Shown here: piece by piece, positions 1-7,987 of the stretch
Position numbering within the stretch: position 1 is the first letter of the stretch
Layout of the letters: every line of letters begins with the position of its first letter
Notes under the pieces: generated by a model
Told to the model about the DNA's origin: nothing
Databases searched by the model: none
What the model saw: the letters and a program-made list of their open reading frames with translations, nothing else
NCBI GenBank assembly: GCA_050996405.1
Contig: JBPCRW010000074.1
Coordinates: forward strand, 1-32,265
Length of the DNA: 32,265 nucleotides
Reading direction: 5' to 3'
From: JBPCRW01 sp050996405
Lineage (GTDB): Bacteria > Acidobacteriota > Blastocatellia > Pyrinomonadales > Pyrinomonadaceae
Translations under genes and position numbers: made by a program

Positions 1-594
1 AACGGAAGGAAAATTAACTATTGATAACTCTGAAAAATATGAGCGTTGAGCGGTGGTATCTAAAGCTAAGAATGTTTGCGATGCGGCTGAAGCTGCTCCA
101 GCATAAGCATAGTTAGCTGTGGTGTCACCGTTAAACCTTAACCCTGATAAAACTATTGTAGATTTACCTACACAATAAACATAGATTTTTAAAATGTTTT
201 TAGCGGCAAAAGTCGGGGTTGAAAGTGAAGGGTTGGCTGTTAATAAAGTAACATCGGCAAGCAGCGCAAAACCCGGATTAAGAGCCGTTAATTCCTGCGC
301 CACCCGAAGCGGTGTCATAAACCTGTCGGATGCTGTTCCTGTTTCCGCTTCTACTTGTGAAGCTGTGACGTAGTTATCTAAATTCCCTAAATTAACCTGT
401 GTTTTTGTTACTGCGTGAGGATTAGCTACATTAGAAATGTGAGCTTGAATATTTACATTTGCCGGTTCATATACCCCTGTGTGATTGTGGGTTGTTTCCG
501 ATTTATCATTGTTAAGATTAGTGAAGTTAGTATTGATTACTCCTCTCGATGTATCTCCTGTTTCATCTGTATATAAAGATGTAATTGTACTCAT
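1..594 (-). CDS. phage tail fibre protein, C-terminus beyond the window
   Basis: Open reading frame of 198 codons running off the left edge without a stop. It starts at an ATG one base beyond the stop of the upstream small gene. The N-terminus carries SRGVINTNFTNLNN, nearly the same as in the tail spike at 843-2312, followed by HNHTGVYEP, NPHAV-TKTQVNLGNLDNY and a DRFMTPLRVAQEL segment. These are recurrent in tail-fibre and side-tail-fibre proteins of tailed phages. The shared start of the two proteins probably docks them on the same virion part (inference). The receptor-binding end is missing, so specificity cannot be judged. Structural role is likely; the exact fibre type is unknown. Confidence 0.75.
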   Translation of the reverse strand, partial: MSTITSLYTDETGDTSRGVINTNFTNLNNDKSETTHNHTGVYEPANVNIQAHISNVANPHAVTKTQVNLGNLDNYVTASQVEAETGTASDRFMTPLRVAQELTALNPGFALLADVTLLTANPSLSTPTFAAKNILKIYVYCVGKSTIVLSGLRFNGDTTANYAYAGAASAASQTFLALDTTAQRSYFSELSIVNFPSV

Positions 595-595
595 T

Positions 596-817
596 TTAGT
601 TCCATAAAGTTACTGGTATATCTAGCCAAGGTTGCAGTTCCATCCACGGTTTTCTGGTTGAAAGCCATAATGGGGTAGGTGGTTGGTCTATTTTTCTTTT
701 ATTAATCCAATCAGTCGAGTAGAGTTCTCCCCAAGTTCGCATTTCTGCGCCCCAAGTGTTCATATTCCCTCCCCAAGTGATTGAAGGGTCATTCGATGGA
801 TAAGGTTTTTTTGCCAT
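596..817 (-). CDS. small Trp-rich phage protein, unknown
   Basis: 73 residues with eight tryptophans. The first half repeats a short theme: ITWGG, NTWGA, RTWGE, each about 8 residues apart. The second half has PLWLS, PWMEL, PWLDI and TLWN. There is no signal peptide or membrane helix. It lies between the tail spike and the tail fibre and almost touches both, so it is probably a virion or fibre-assembly protein made with them. I do not recognise a family. A regular Trp repeat could line a sugar-binding or fibre-packing surface, but that is speculation. Confidence 0.6.
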   Translation of the reverse strand: MAKKPYPSNDPSITWGGNMNTWGAEMRTWGELYSTDWINKRKIDQPPTPLWLSTRKPWMELQPWLDIPVTLWN

Positions 818-842
818 TAGTTTATTTTATCAATCGTGGTCA

Positions 843-2312
843 TTACCAAGTCGTTAATGCTGTACGTTTCCAAGTATTTGCCGCGACACAAATATAGATA
901 TAACTTGCATCCCAAGCTATTTGACCTGTCACACCTATTGATGAAGACGTTGCAGGCGTTTGAGTAACACGGATAGTTAGTCTGTCTGTAGTTAATGTGC
1001 CTGTTACATCAAGCTCTGATGCGGGACTTTGATTACCAATACCAATCCTGCCATTTGCGCCATTTAAGTACAGTCTTTGGACGTTGCCTCTTGTATTATC
1101 TATAAGTGATAAAGAAGTTGCATCATTCCATGAAGCCGCGAAACTCCAATTATTACCGCCTCCTTGAGAACTATTGATATTAATCTTGGGAACTCCAGTT
1201 GAAGCAGTTAGAGAAACTGCACTAACGCCTTGTGGGAATTTAGATAACTGACCGGAACGAGTATCAATAACAGTGGTGAAATTTGAACCGCTACCAGTTA
1301 TTAAAGGTAACAAGTTAGTAAAAAATCCTGCTATTACTGTATTACCGGTAGAAGTAGCATCGAAATAATGACCTGCTACAGTAGTGCCGGTATTATCATA
1401 TCCACCCAGACTATCAAGAGTAAGTTGACTGGCGTTTTGAATACAGGCAACCATGTAAGGATAGTTTGTTAATTCAATTGTTCCGCCTTTGATACGATTG
1501 CCGGCAGTTTGACCACTCGCTCCGGGGTCAAAATAATATGGTGCGCCGAAAGCTAACGCCGAACCGCAAGAAGTTGAGAAAGTTTCATTTTCGACTTCAA
1601 TGCTATTGCAGAAGTTCCCGAAGATTGAACCTCTTTGAATATTGCTGTAATAGTTATTGCTTAATTTTGAACCGTATCCTTGAAATGGAGCATTAGAATC
1701 ATTGCCAATGACGCTTGATGTGCCGCCTAACCGCAAGAAATCTTGCACACAAGCCGTGCCGGATTTTGCGCTATTCCCGACAACTCCGATATGATGAATA
1801 AAGACAGTTGTGTTAGTGGTCTGCATGATTTGATAATCATCAGTGCCACCGCTTTTAACCGTCAGATGGTCAATCTCTAAGAAGCCTGCGCCGCGAGTAT
1901 CAATTTTAGCGACATGAGTTCCATCGCCGCCTGCGTATCGCAAGTCCAGAATTGAACCTCCATTAATAGGAGATGCTGCCCAGTATCCATTCCATGTCGT
2001 TCCGACACCAGTAAAACGAAGGGGTTTTTGAAGAGGCTGAGATGTTCCGGTATAAGAAATATTAACCGCACCTAAACATAAGCAAGTGCCGGTAGGGAAA
2101 TAGATATTTCCTCCACCAACGGCTATTGCTGCGGTTATAGCAGCATTAACAGCGGCAGTGTCATCTGTTGCTCCATCAACTAATGCGCCATAGTCTTTGA
2201 TATTGAATACCATTTGACCAAGAGCATTATTAAGATTCGCAAAGTTAGTATTAATGACTGAACGAGAGTTTGCGACTACATCAGTAGAATTGATTGTTGT
2301 AAGTAAAGACAT
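843..2312 (-). CDS. phage tail spike with pectate-lyase-like beta-helix
   Basis: 489 residues. The N-terminal adhesion segment SRSVINTNFANLNNALG matches the neighbouring tail fibre. It is followed by NIKDYGALVDGATDDTAA, the hallmark start of Pectate_lyase_3/GH28-type right-handed beta-helix domains in tail spikes. The middle is rich in short Gly, Asn, Thr and Ser strands, as expected for beta-helix coils. The C-terminus has GRIGIGNQSPASELDVTGTL and a terminal Trp-containing strand common at phage fibre ends. It likely binds or cleaves host surface polysaccharide. No catalytic residues can be assigned by eye. Start is the ATG at 2312, eleven bases after the upstream stop. Confidence 0.8.
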   Translation of the reverse strand: MSLLTTINSTDVVANSRSVINTNFANLNNALGQMVFNIKDYGALVDGATDDTAAVNAAITAAIAVGGGNIYFPTGTCLCLGAVNISYTGTSQPLQKPLRFTGVGTTWNGYWAASPINGGSILDLRYAGGDGTHVAKIDTRGAGFLEIDHLTVKSGGTDDYQIMQTTNTTVFIHHIGVVGNSAKSGTACVQDFLRLGGTSSVIGNDSNAPFQGYGSKLSNNYYSNIQRGSIFGNFCNSIEVENETFSTSCGSALAFGAPYYFDPGASGQTAGNRIKGGTIELTNYPYMVACIQNASQLTLDSLGGYDNTGTTVAGHYFDATSTGNTVIAGFFTNLLPLITGSGSNFTTVIDTRSGQLSKFPQGVSAVSLTASTGVPKININSSQGGGNNWSFAASWNDATSLSLIDNTRGNVQRLYLNGANGRIGIGNQSPASELDVTGTLTTDRLTIRVTQTPATSSSIGVTGQIAWDASYIYICVAANTWKRTALTTW

Positions 2313-2322
2313 TTAATAAGGA

Positions 2323-2949
2323 TTATTCTTCTGTGCCAAATAGAGTTCCTGAAAAAGTAGAAGCGGCAGGACCTATGGCTGTTAATACATTATTAGCAGC
2401 AGCAGACAGGATTCCATTTCCCATTGGAGGAATAACAACTGGAACACCGGCAGTAACAGGTACAACCATAATTGTAGTTCCTGCCGTGTTGTCTTTGAAA
2501 GTAATATTACCTGCTACTGAAGTAGTGATTACACCACCCATTAGACGGAACTTTTTTCCAGCGGCTGGAGTCCATACGGCAGCTTCTGCTGCAATGGATA
2601 CAGCGGTTAATGGCTTAAATACTTTTACAGTCCTTACTGCGTCAAAATTACCAGCACCATTTGATTGATATTGAAGAAATGCGAATATTCCAGAGCCTGT
2701 ATCAGCATCTCCTAAATCCCCAGCCATTCTTGCGCCGGTTATATTAGAACCGTATTTGCCTCCAATATAAGTAGCACTCGTTGGTAATGTCGAACCTGTA
2801 GTGCCAACTGAAGGATTAGGGGTGGTAGAAATGCTTCCACTAGCGACATTAACTTTTAGATTACCGTTTGCATCAAGCTCTAAGCCATGAGTTTGACCGG
2901 ATTGAATTGAATCTGGTAAAGATTGATATTCACCTTCTGATATTGCCAT
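2323..2949 (-). CDS. phage structural protein, hypothetical
   Basis: 208 residues, starting MAISEGEYQSLPDSIQSGQ. A linker rich in Ser, Thr and Gly leads to a compact C-terminal beta-rich domain (about residues 105-205) with the phrases AAGKKFRLMGG, ITFKDNTAGTT and GVPVVIPPMGNG. Proteins of this style are common beside tail spikes and connectors in tailed phages. There is no enzyme motif, signal peptide or membrane helix. Its place between the connector and the tail spike suggests a minor virion or decoration protein. The function is not identified. Confidence 0.6.
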   Translation of the reverse strand: MAISEGEYQSLPDSIQSGQTHGLELDANGNLKVNVASGSISTTPNPSVGTTGSTLPTSATYIGGKYGSNITGARMAGDLGDADTGSGIFAFLQYQSNGAGNFDAVRTVKVFKPLTAVSIAAEAAVWTPAAGKKFRLMGGVITTSVAGNITFKDNTAGTTIMVVPVTAGVPVVIPPMGNGILSAAANNVLTAIGPAASTFSGTLFGTEE

Positions 2950-2964
2950 TTGTTTATTATTTAA

Positions 2965-3669
2965 TTATCTAAATGATTCCCTGCGAGTTTTTAATTGTGT
3001 TTTTTCTGACTTGTTTCTTGAGCCGTAAAATTCATAAATTTCATCCTTTACTACTTGTATTTCCTGACGGAGTGAATTTGTTTGATTAAGTTGTTTAGCA
3101 AGTGCAAAGTCAAAAGCCGCACCCAAGCTCAACACCCTGTGAAACTGTGGAGCAAATCCGGGACTTGAAGTAGTGTCTGACGGAGAAAATGAATTACCTG
3201 ACCTTTCAAAAAATACTTTTAATCCTGCGGTCTGTGAGTAATTAGGAGTCGGTTTTAAAATCATCACATCGCTTATCAAATCGTATTCCTGCGGTGTTCC
3301 GGCTACTGATTGATAAGTGTCATAAGCTGTCTGGTAGATGTCTGATTCGTCTATTGGTTTTAGTTCAATCCAACGTCCGTTTGCGTCCTGCATATCCACT
3401 CTGGAAATGTCTAACCACGAAGCATCTAATCTATACTCTGATTGTCCTGAAACAAGGTCGGTAGTAGCAAACGGTAAAGTCGTGTAATTAGTGTCGTCAT
3501 ACTGAAACCGAGGATTAGCAGCACTAAATATCCAGCCGACAACTTTTGAATTCCATTGATTGATATTCCGAGTCTTCTGGTCTATCGGGTAAGACGAAGA
3601 ATCCGAATTAGCGAGAAAGTCTGTTTCCTGAACGATGCCTTGATTAGTCGAAATATCTGAAAATACCAT
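2965..3669 (-). CDS. phage head-tail connector/adaptor-like protein
   Basis: 234 residues. It has a helical N-terminus (residues 1-50), then YRLDASWLDISRVDMQDANG and ELKPIDESDIYQTAYD, a late helix with LSLGAAFDFALAKQLNQ and a basic C-terminus. Such proteins sit directly after the capsid gene in podovirus-like genomes and act as head-completion or adaptor proteins on the portal. The position matches: capsid, then this, then tail genes. No direct motif proves the family, so the label rests on order plus general resemblance. The start is the ATG at 3669. Confidence 0.55.
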   Translation of the reverse strand: MVFSDISTNQGIVQETDFLANSDSSSYPIDQKTRNINQWNSKVVGWIFSAANPRFQYDDTNYTTLPFATTDLVSGQSEYRLDASWLDISRVDMQDANGRWIELKPIDESDIYQTAYDTYQSVAGTPQEYDLISDVMILKPTPNYSQTAGLKVFFERSGNSFSPSDTTSSPGFAPQFHRVLSLGAAFDFALAKQLNQTNSLRQEIQVVKDEIYEFYGSRNKSEKTQLKTRRESFR

Positions 3670-3685
3670 AGATGTTTTTAATATC

Positions 3686-3751
3686 GGGACTTGATAATTG
3701 CGGACGGCGTAAGCCTATCAAGTCCCAGTATCAAAAGGGGAACAAGTCCCC
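3686..3751 (-). terminator. two hairpins after the capsid gene, the first a terminator
   Basis: Immediately downstream of the capsid stop, on the leftward transcript, an arm GGGGA/TCCCC (3737-3751) is followed by TTTT, a short intrinsic terminator. A second hairpin follows with perfect 11-base arms (3686-3696 and 3716-3726, GGGACTTGATA and its complement) but no strong T-run. Together they probably lower read-through from the abundant capsid transcript into tail genes and protect its 3' end (inference). Confidence 0.6.
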
Positions 3752-3758
3752 TCGTGAA

Positions 3759-4625
3759 TTAGGCGGAAGTCGTCAGAACGCGAACATCAATCATATTCCG
3801 TGAGCCTTCATAGAAGGTCTTCAAGCCATACAAATCCCAAGTGATAAAGTTTTTACCAATCTTCTGGGGCGGCTGGGTGATTAAAGTATTCGGTTCTTTC
3901 TGAACAATCAGGTCAATCGAGCCTTTGCGTCCGGCGATTAAGTGAGTAACACCGGCTGTATTAGTCAGGTTGTTGGATACATAAATCCGAACACCCAAGT
4001 AATCTCCGGCATACCCGTTACGGATAGTCGAATCCGCGATATTAAAGCCGTTAGCTGCTGCATATCGTTCGATATACATAGCGATGGTCGGAGTTACGAC
4101 CATAAACAAGTCACCGTTCGGATTGACGTTGTTTTTCATCAACTTGGCTTTAACACCAGTGACTAATTTGTGGATATTAGTTTCATCTACTGCCAGACCA
4201 CCTGCTGCGCCTGCTGTGAAATCTACATTATCAAAGTAATAAGCAGCATTAACATATTGACCGAATACTGTTGAATCAATCGCATCACGCAAGAGATAAG
4301 CGGCTTCATCAGCCTTTACTTTAGCGATGTCATAGCGATTTTGTAGTTGGTCAATGTCGTCAATGTAAAATGAAACTTCTTTAGCAGTATTTACAACTAA
4401 TGTTTCATCTACTGGAGCGATGTCTTGGATTGTGACATCAACACCTTTGACATAATTATTGACTGAAAGAAATGTGCTGTATGGTCGGTGAACTGTATCA
4501 CCGTCAACGAGAGTCGCCCGTTCTGCAAAGGATGTAATATCCCGTGAGACGAGGCTCTTTCGCAACTGCGAACCCATTGTCCGACTCCAATATTGCGGAT
4601 TTAAGGGACTTAAACTGTTAGCCAT
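3759..4625 (-). CDS. phage major capsid protein
   Basis: 288 residues with the look of a P22-coat-like HK97-fold shell protein. The N-terminal segment is MANSLSPLNPQYWSRTMG. Then come VDGDTVHRPYSTFLSVNNY, FYIDDIDQLQNRYDIAKVKADEA (spine-helix region), a hydrophobic Gly-Ala loop, LFMVVTPTIAMYIERYAA, GYAGDYLGVRIYVSNNL and a C-terminal ITWDLYGLKTFYEGSRN. The scaffold is directly upstream and hairpins 3' of the gene suggest separate high-level dosing. The family cannot be fixed from eye-reading, but the role is well supported by order scaffold, capsid, connector. Confidence 0.85.
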   Translation of the reverse strand: MANSLSPLNPQYWSRTMGSQLRKSLVSRDITSFAERATLVDGDTVHRPYSTFLSVNNYVKGVDVTIQDIAPVDETLVVNTAKEVSFYIDDIDQLQNRYDIAKVKADEAAYLLRDAIDSTVFGQYVNAAYYFDNVDFTAGAAGGLAVDETNIHKLVTGVKAKLMKNNVNPNGDLFMVVTPTIAMYIERYAAANGFNIADSTIRNGYAGDYLGVRIYVSNNLTNTAGVTHLIAGRKGSIDLIVQKEPNTLITQPPQKIGKNFITWDLYGLKTFYEGSRNMIDVRVLTTSA

Positions 4626-4669
4626 TTAATTTGAGTTTCTAGTGCCGCAACTCAAATGACTACCGCAAT

Positions 4670-5248
4670 TTAATCGTTAGGGTTAGTGATTTTTATATTG
4701 TTTTTCCCTCTGCGGACAAGTTCTGTCTGAACTTTTTCAAACATTTCTTCATCGTCCGGTAGTTCGCCTTTACTGATGTAGTATTCCACATCGTGCTTCT
4801 GGCTTGCCGCTTTTCCTGAGGGATTAGGAATAGCGTTTTCTGTTTTCTGGTCTTGCCGCATCTTCTCAATTTTAGAAGTGATTAAATCGTCTTTAACCGC
4901 TTCGGTAAGGGGAATGCCCAGACCTTTTGAATACTTTAAGATAATGTCCTGCTCGCTTTCGTCAAGGAAACCTCTGGCTTCCAATCGTAGGCGGTCAATT
5001 TCATCATCATCTTTCTTTTTAGGCTCAACCTTTACAGTTTCCTTAACGGTCACTTCGGGTTTATCTTTAGTTTTTTGTAGCCGAGCATAGAGCCTACGGT
5101 TCTGCTCTTCTAACTTAGCCATTTTATCTTCGATTGATTCTTCAATTTCCCCTGTGTCGTCGTTGATAAATTGGTCTGCGTCATTTAACGAGTTGACATC
5201 ATCCTCGGCAGGTTGAAAGTCCTGTTCTTGTTGGATTTCTTCATCCAT
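4670..5248 (-). CDS. phage scaffolding protein
   Basis: 192 residues from ATG 5248, preceded by an AAAAAGG ribosome site. A longer form would begin at a TTG further up without such a site. The protein is very acidic at its start, has a charged coiled-coil (EDKMAKLEEQNRRLYARLQK) and a lysine-rich middle (VEPKKKDDDEIDRLRLEA). It ends in a helical segment that could be the capsid-binding tail. This composition and the location just before the capsid gene are typical of scaffolds that guide procapsid assembly and then leave. Confidence 0.75.
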   Translation of the reverse strand: MDEEIQQEQDFQPAEDDVNSLNDADQFINDDTGEIEESIEDKMAKLEEQNRRLYARLQKTKDKPEVTVKETVKVEPKKKDDDEIDRLRLEARGFLDESEQDIILKYSKGLGIPLTEAVKDDLITSKIEKMRQDQKTENAIPNPSGKAASQKHDVEYYISKGELPDDEEMFEKVQTELVRRGKNNIKITNPND

Positions 5249-5290
5249 ATTGAGCCTTTTTGAATGGAGTGTGGTCTGCTCCAATTTAAT

Positions 5291-5638
5291 TTATTTAGAG
5301 CTTGCTTCTGGGTCTTGAGCTTCTTTTGGAAGTTCTGAACGTCCAGCGTCCATCAGCTTTTGGGCTTCATCGAGAGAACCTGCGTGAACGATAAACTCTG
5401 AATCGGTTGTTTTAGCGTCAGCAGGATTCATCTTGTTATTAAACTCTTCCGGTGTGACATCGGGAGTTTTGGTATGCCCGCCTTCAAACTTGTCGTCAAT
5501 CACGACGGCTGCCGGATAGTGCTGCGGTTTAACAAGACCGTCAGGTCCTTCAAACACTCCGGGTTCTACTTCGGTTGAACCGCTTGCTGCGCGTTCGGTT
5601 AATTCTTCATCTTGTGGGGTAGATTTTGTATCTGCCAT
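5291..5638 (-). CDS. small acidic phage protein, hypothetical
   Basis: 115 residues, rich in Glu, Asp, Pro and Thr, largely disordered in appearance. It has AASGSTEVEPGVFEGPDGLV, the start of a short basic segment and SEFIVHAGSLDEAQKLMDAG near the C-terminus. A clear AGGA ribosome site precedes ATG 5638. It lies between the small basic gene and the scaffold gene in the virion operon. I do not recognise a family; a head-assembly or decoration role is a guess from location. Confidence 0.6.
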   Translation of the reverse strand: MADTKSTPQDEELTERAASGSTEVEPGVFEGPDGLVKPQHYPAAVVIDDKFEGGHTKTPDVTPEEFNNKMNPADAKTTDSEFIVHAGSLDEAQKLMDAGRSELPKEAQDPEASSK

Positions 5639-5650
5639 ATAATTCCTTTC

Positions 5651-5752
5651 TTATTTTTTTAATTTTCTAAGGCTGGTTGTTTTACTTGACACTTTTGAGC
5701 TTGTCGTTTTGACTCGCAAAGCTCTGTCCTGCATTTTCGGCATTTTTTTCAT
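5651..5752 (-). CDS. 33-residue highly basic phage protein
   Basis: A very short gene with its ATG overlapping the stop of the upstream 85-residue gene (ATGA). The product starts MKKMPKMQDRALRVK and ends in SLRKLKK. About a third of residues are Lys or Arg and there is almost no acidic charge. The translational coupling and the following ribosome site for the next gene support a real gene. A DNA- or RNA-binding virion peptide (for example a DNA-condensing head protein) is possible, but it is not recognisable by family. Confidence 0.5.
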   Translation of the reverse strand: MKKMPKMQDRALRVKTTSSKVSSKTTSLRKLKK

Positions 5753-6006
5753 CGTGATTCGTTAATGATGGGTTTAACTTCTTTGCTATCGAGCAAGCGT
5801 TCTATATCCTCAAACGCCGCTTCGAGCAATAATCTCGCCTTGACAGTGCTTTTTACTCTCTCTCCGTAGGTTTTATCGTCTAAGGATAAATCAACGTCTG
5901 GCAGCCAATTTTGAGTCTTAGAGGACTCAAGAATATATGATTTCACGGCTTGATATTGTTCTTTATTCTTAGCGAAGTTACGAACGTGGGTGAGAGAATC
6001 CATCAT
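5749..6006 (-). CDS. small helical phage protein, hypothetical
   Basis: 85 residues beginning MMDSLTHVRNFAKNKEQYQA, mostly alpha-helical and charged, ending EDIERLLDSKEVKPIINESR. The start ATGATGG overlaps the stop of the preceding 38-residue gene, and its own stop overlaps the start of the next, so three small genes are translationally linked between portal and scaffold. No motif is recognised. Small helical proteins in this position often serve head assembly, but that is inference. Confidence 0.6.
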   Translation of the reverse strand: MMDSLTHVRNFAKNKEQYQAVKSYILESSKTQNWLPDVDLSLDDKTYGERVKSTVKARLLLEAAFEDIERLLDSKEVKPIINESR

Positions 6007-6119
6007 ACGACGATATTTTTGATACGCTGCTTTTTGTAAACTTCCGGTCTTGTCGTATTAATCACATTTTTAGAGGTGGTGTCTCTGTTGATTGAATTGA
6101 TTGTGTCTGATTGTGCCAT
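6003..6119 (-). CDS. 38-residue phage protein with leaderless-type start
   Basis: Product starts MAQSDTINSINRDTT and ends VYKKQRIKNIVV. I chose ATG 6119 rather than a start inside the portal 3' end. It lies 16 bases after the portal stop and only six bases after a near-perfect extended -10 promoter (TGG-TATAAT), with no Shine-Dalgarno sequence. That spacing would place transcription start at the ATG. No family is recognised. Confidence 0.5.
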   Translation of the reverse strand: MAQSDTINSINRDTTSKNVINTTRPEVYKKQRIKNIVV

Positions 6120-6134
6120 ATAAGTATTATACCA
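6120..6134 (-). promoter_or_regulatory. extended -10 promoter inside the virion operon
   Basis: On the leftward strand, TGG-TATAAT ends six bases before ATG 6119, in the gap after the portal stop. The -35 region is poor, as tolerated by extended -10 promoters. It would give a leaderless message for the small genes, scaffold and capsid, boosting them over terminase and portal. Confidence 0.5.
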
Positions 6135-6135
6135 A

Positions 6136-7959
6136 TTAAGCCTGTGCCGGTATCGCTTGCTGCTGTGGTATCGCCTGCTGCGGGAGACCACTAGGCGGTT
6201 GCATTGGTTGATTAGGTTGATTAGTTTGTAGTGGGGTAGCCGATTCGACCTGTAACTCTATCGGACTAAAAGCCCCTGATACTTCCATTATTTTATTAAG
6301 AATCTTTTTCGTTACCGGATTATCGAGAATTTGCGGATTCTGGGCAAACTGAACGAGAACGCTGTTTAATGTTTCCAGCACGGCGGCTTTAACTCTGGTT
6401 TCGTTGGTAGTGATTATCGAGATGGTCGCGTTAATATCGTCGTAGTAGTTTTTGGGAACATTGATAAACCGTGTTGCTTTGGTCTGCATCATCTTTTGCT
6501 TCAATCTTTGTCGTTCCTGTTCAATATCAGTAATCAGAATTCCTTCCTGTTGTTTCTTTTCGATTTCCTCTTTAAGCGCGAGTTCAATATGCGCCGAATC
6601 AATCATATTCAGTTCGTCTTCGGAAAACTCGGTGGCAAGGGTGTGTTTGGATTTTAACTTCTTGATAAGGTAAGGCATTACCCAATCTTCATAGACTTCC
6701 TGTAAAAAGATGCCCATTTCTTCCCGCCGGTAGTCAAACATCGAGTTAGCTTCTTGATTCAAGGTCGCGCCAAGTCTATACGGTGTCCCAGAGGGCAGAT
6801 TCTCGCCCGTGTTGGCTTCGTAAGTATTCGTCGTCCTATCGAGCTGGTCTTTCCACTTAGCCAGCATATTCGTAAATTCAGGTAAGGAAGATGGCACGTT
6901 ATTAACCTGACTTAAAGTTTTGCCGTCTTTCAAAGTAATAATGTCGCCGTTTTCAAGGTCTGTGAGAACATTCTTGCCGACTGTCTTATCGGTTGTTTGG
7001 TAGATAATTTTAGAGGCGAGTTCAACGATTTCCTTTTCTTTGTAGATAAGGTCGTTCGTCCAAACCTGCGCTTCAAAAGAATCTTCTACTACGCCAACAC
7101 CTAACGCCCGTCCGGGAACTTCATCCCACGCCAAGTATTTATACGGGAGTTGTTTTTCTTTACCGGAAAAAAGCGTTGTCCCTTTCTCAGTTTTTTTGCC
7201 GTTGTCGTCGGTGTCATACATATCACTGCCGCAGACAATATGAACCTGTGTCGAATAGGTTTCAAAATCTTCTTCCTTTACGTCTTCAATATCTTTAAGC
7301 ATCGCTACAGGAAGGTCGCCGTGTATCTCATAGACTTCAATATAATCGCCCGGAGTTTGTTTACTGTTGGTTTCGTTGTAGTCGTCTTTGTTGGCGCGGG
7401 CGGTTTCAATCGCTTCATCCACGTTATCCCACACACCGGACATCGCTTTAAGTTCAGCCGGAGTGTAAAAATGTCGTTCAATTATCACGCCTTTTAAGAT
7501 GTCGGTCTGGTCGGTGATAAGGTCTTTCCACGGCACGACCGTTAGTTTTAATTCGCCGTTGTGATTTGTCTTTTTAATGAGAGTGCCGCCGTATTTAGCT
7601 CTTGTCTTGCCTAAATCATTAAGAAATCTACTAAAATTAGCCTGTTTCATCCAGACCATATTTTCTTTGGTCAAAAGAAATGAGCGGACATAATCATCGG
7701 AGGTTTCCGATTCAATCTTAATGTCTTTAACGTCCATATCCGTTGTACGGGTGGCGACGTTCACCCTGAATTTATTTATGTTAAAAAACGGCTTCTCTCT
7801 CTCTAATGAATCGAGATTGCCTGATAAGAATTTAGAATTATAATAAAGCTCGATTAAATCAAGCGTGTCTTTCTGGTTGTAGTTGTAGTTTCGAGCGATT
7901 TTAACCCGTTTGGTTTCGTAGTTCTGCCTTTGCTCTCTGACGAATTGGTGGATGTTCAT
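6136..7959 (-). CDS. phage portal protein
   Basis: 607 residues from ATG 7959 (a TTG at 7980 would add seven). The size and long alternating helical/beta body fit the large portal proteins of podovirus-like phages, which form the dodecameric DNA gate at one capsid vertex. Readable stretches include DVKDIKIESETSDDYVRSF, GGTLIKKTNHNGELKLTVVP and YLAWDEVPGRALGVGVVEDS. A late helix-rich region follows, then a Gln/Pro-rich tail (NQPNQPMQPPSGLPQQAIP), typical of a disordered portal C-terminus. It directly follows terL, the classical order. Confidence 0.8.
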   Translation of the reverse strand: MNIHQFVREQRQNYETKRVKIARNYNYNQKDTLDLIELYYNSKFLSGNLDSLEREKPFFNINKFRVNVATRTTDMDVKDIKIESETSDDYVRSFLLTKENMVWMKQANFSRFLNDLGKTRAKYGGTLIKKTNHNGELKLTVVPWKDLITDQTDILKGVIIERHFYTPAELKAMSGVWDNVDEAIETARANKDDYNETNSKQTPGDYIEVYEIHGDLPVAMLKDIEDVKEEDFETYSTQVHIVCGSDMYDTDDNGKKTEKGTTLFSGKEKQLPYKYLAWDEVPGRALGVGVVEDSFEAQVWTNDLIYKEKEIVELASKIIYQTTDKTVGKNVLTDLENGDIITLKDGKTLSQVNNVPSSLPEFTNMLAKWKDQLDRTTNTYEANTGENLPSGTPYRLGATLNQEANSMFDYRREEMGIFLQEVYEDWVMPYLIKKLKSKHTLATEFSEDELNMIDSAHIELALKEEIEKKQQEGILITDIEQERQRLKQKMMQTKATRFINVPKNYYDDINATISIITTNETRVKAAVLETLNSVLVQFAQNPQILDNPVTKKILNKIMEVSGAFSPIELQVESATPLQTNQPNQPMQPPSGLPQQAIPQQQAIPAQA

Positions 7960-7987
7960 AAACTGTTGGTCGTTCCGCAACTAACAG

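Noticed and set aside
2333..2668. Open frame on the + strand opposite the 208-residue structural gene
   Set aside because: It lies wholly antisense to a packed phage operon and its product is a biased shadow of the other strand.
6003..6191. 62-residue form of the small gene after the portal gene
   Set aside because: Its upper part lies inside the portal 3' end and is Arg/Tyr-rich nonsense; ATG 6119 after the portal stop is better.
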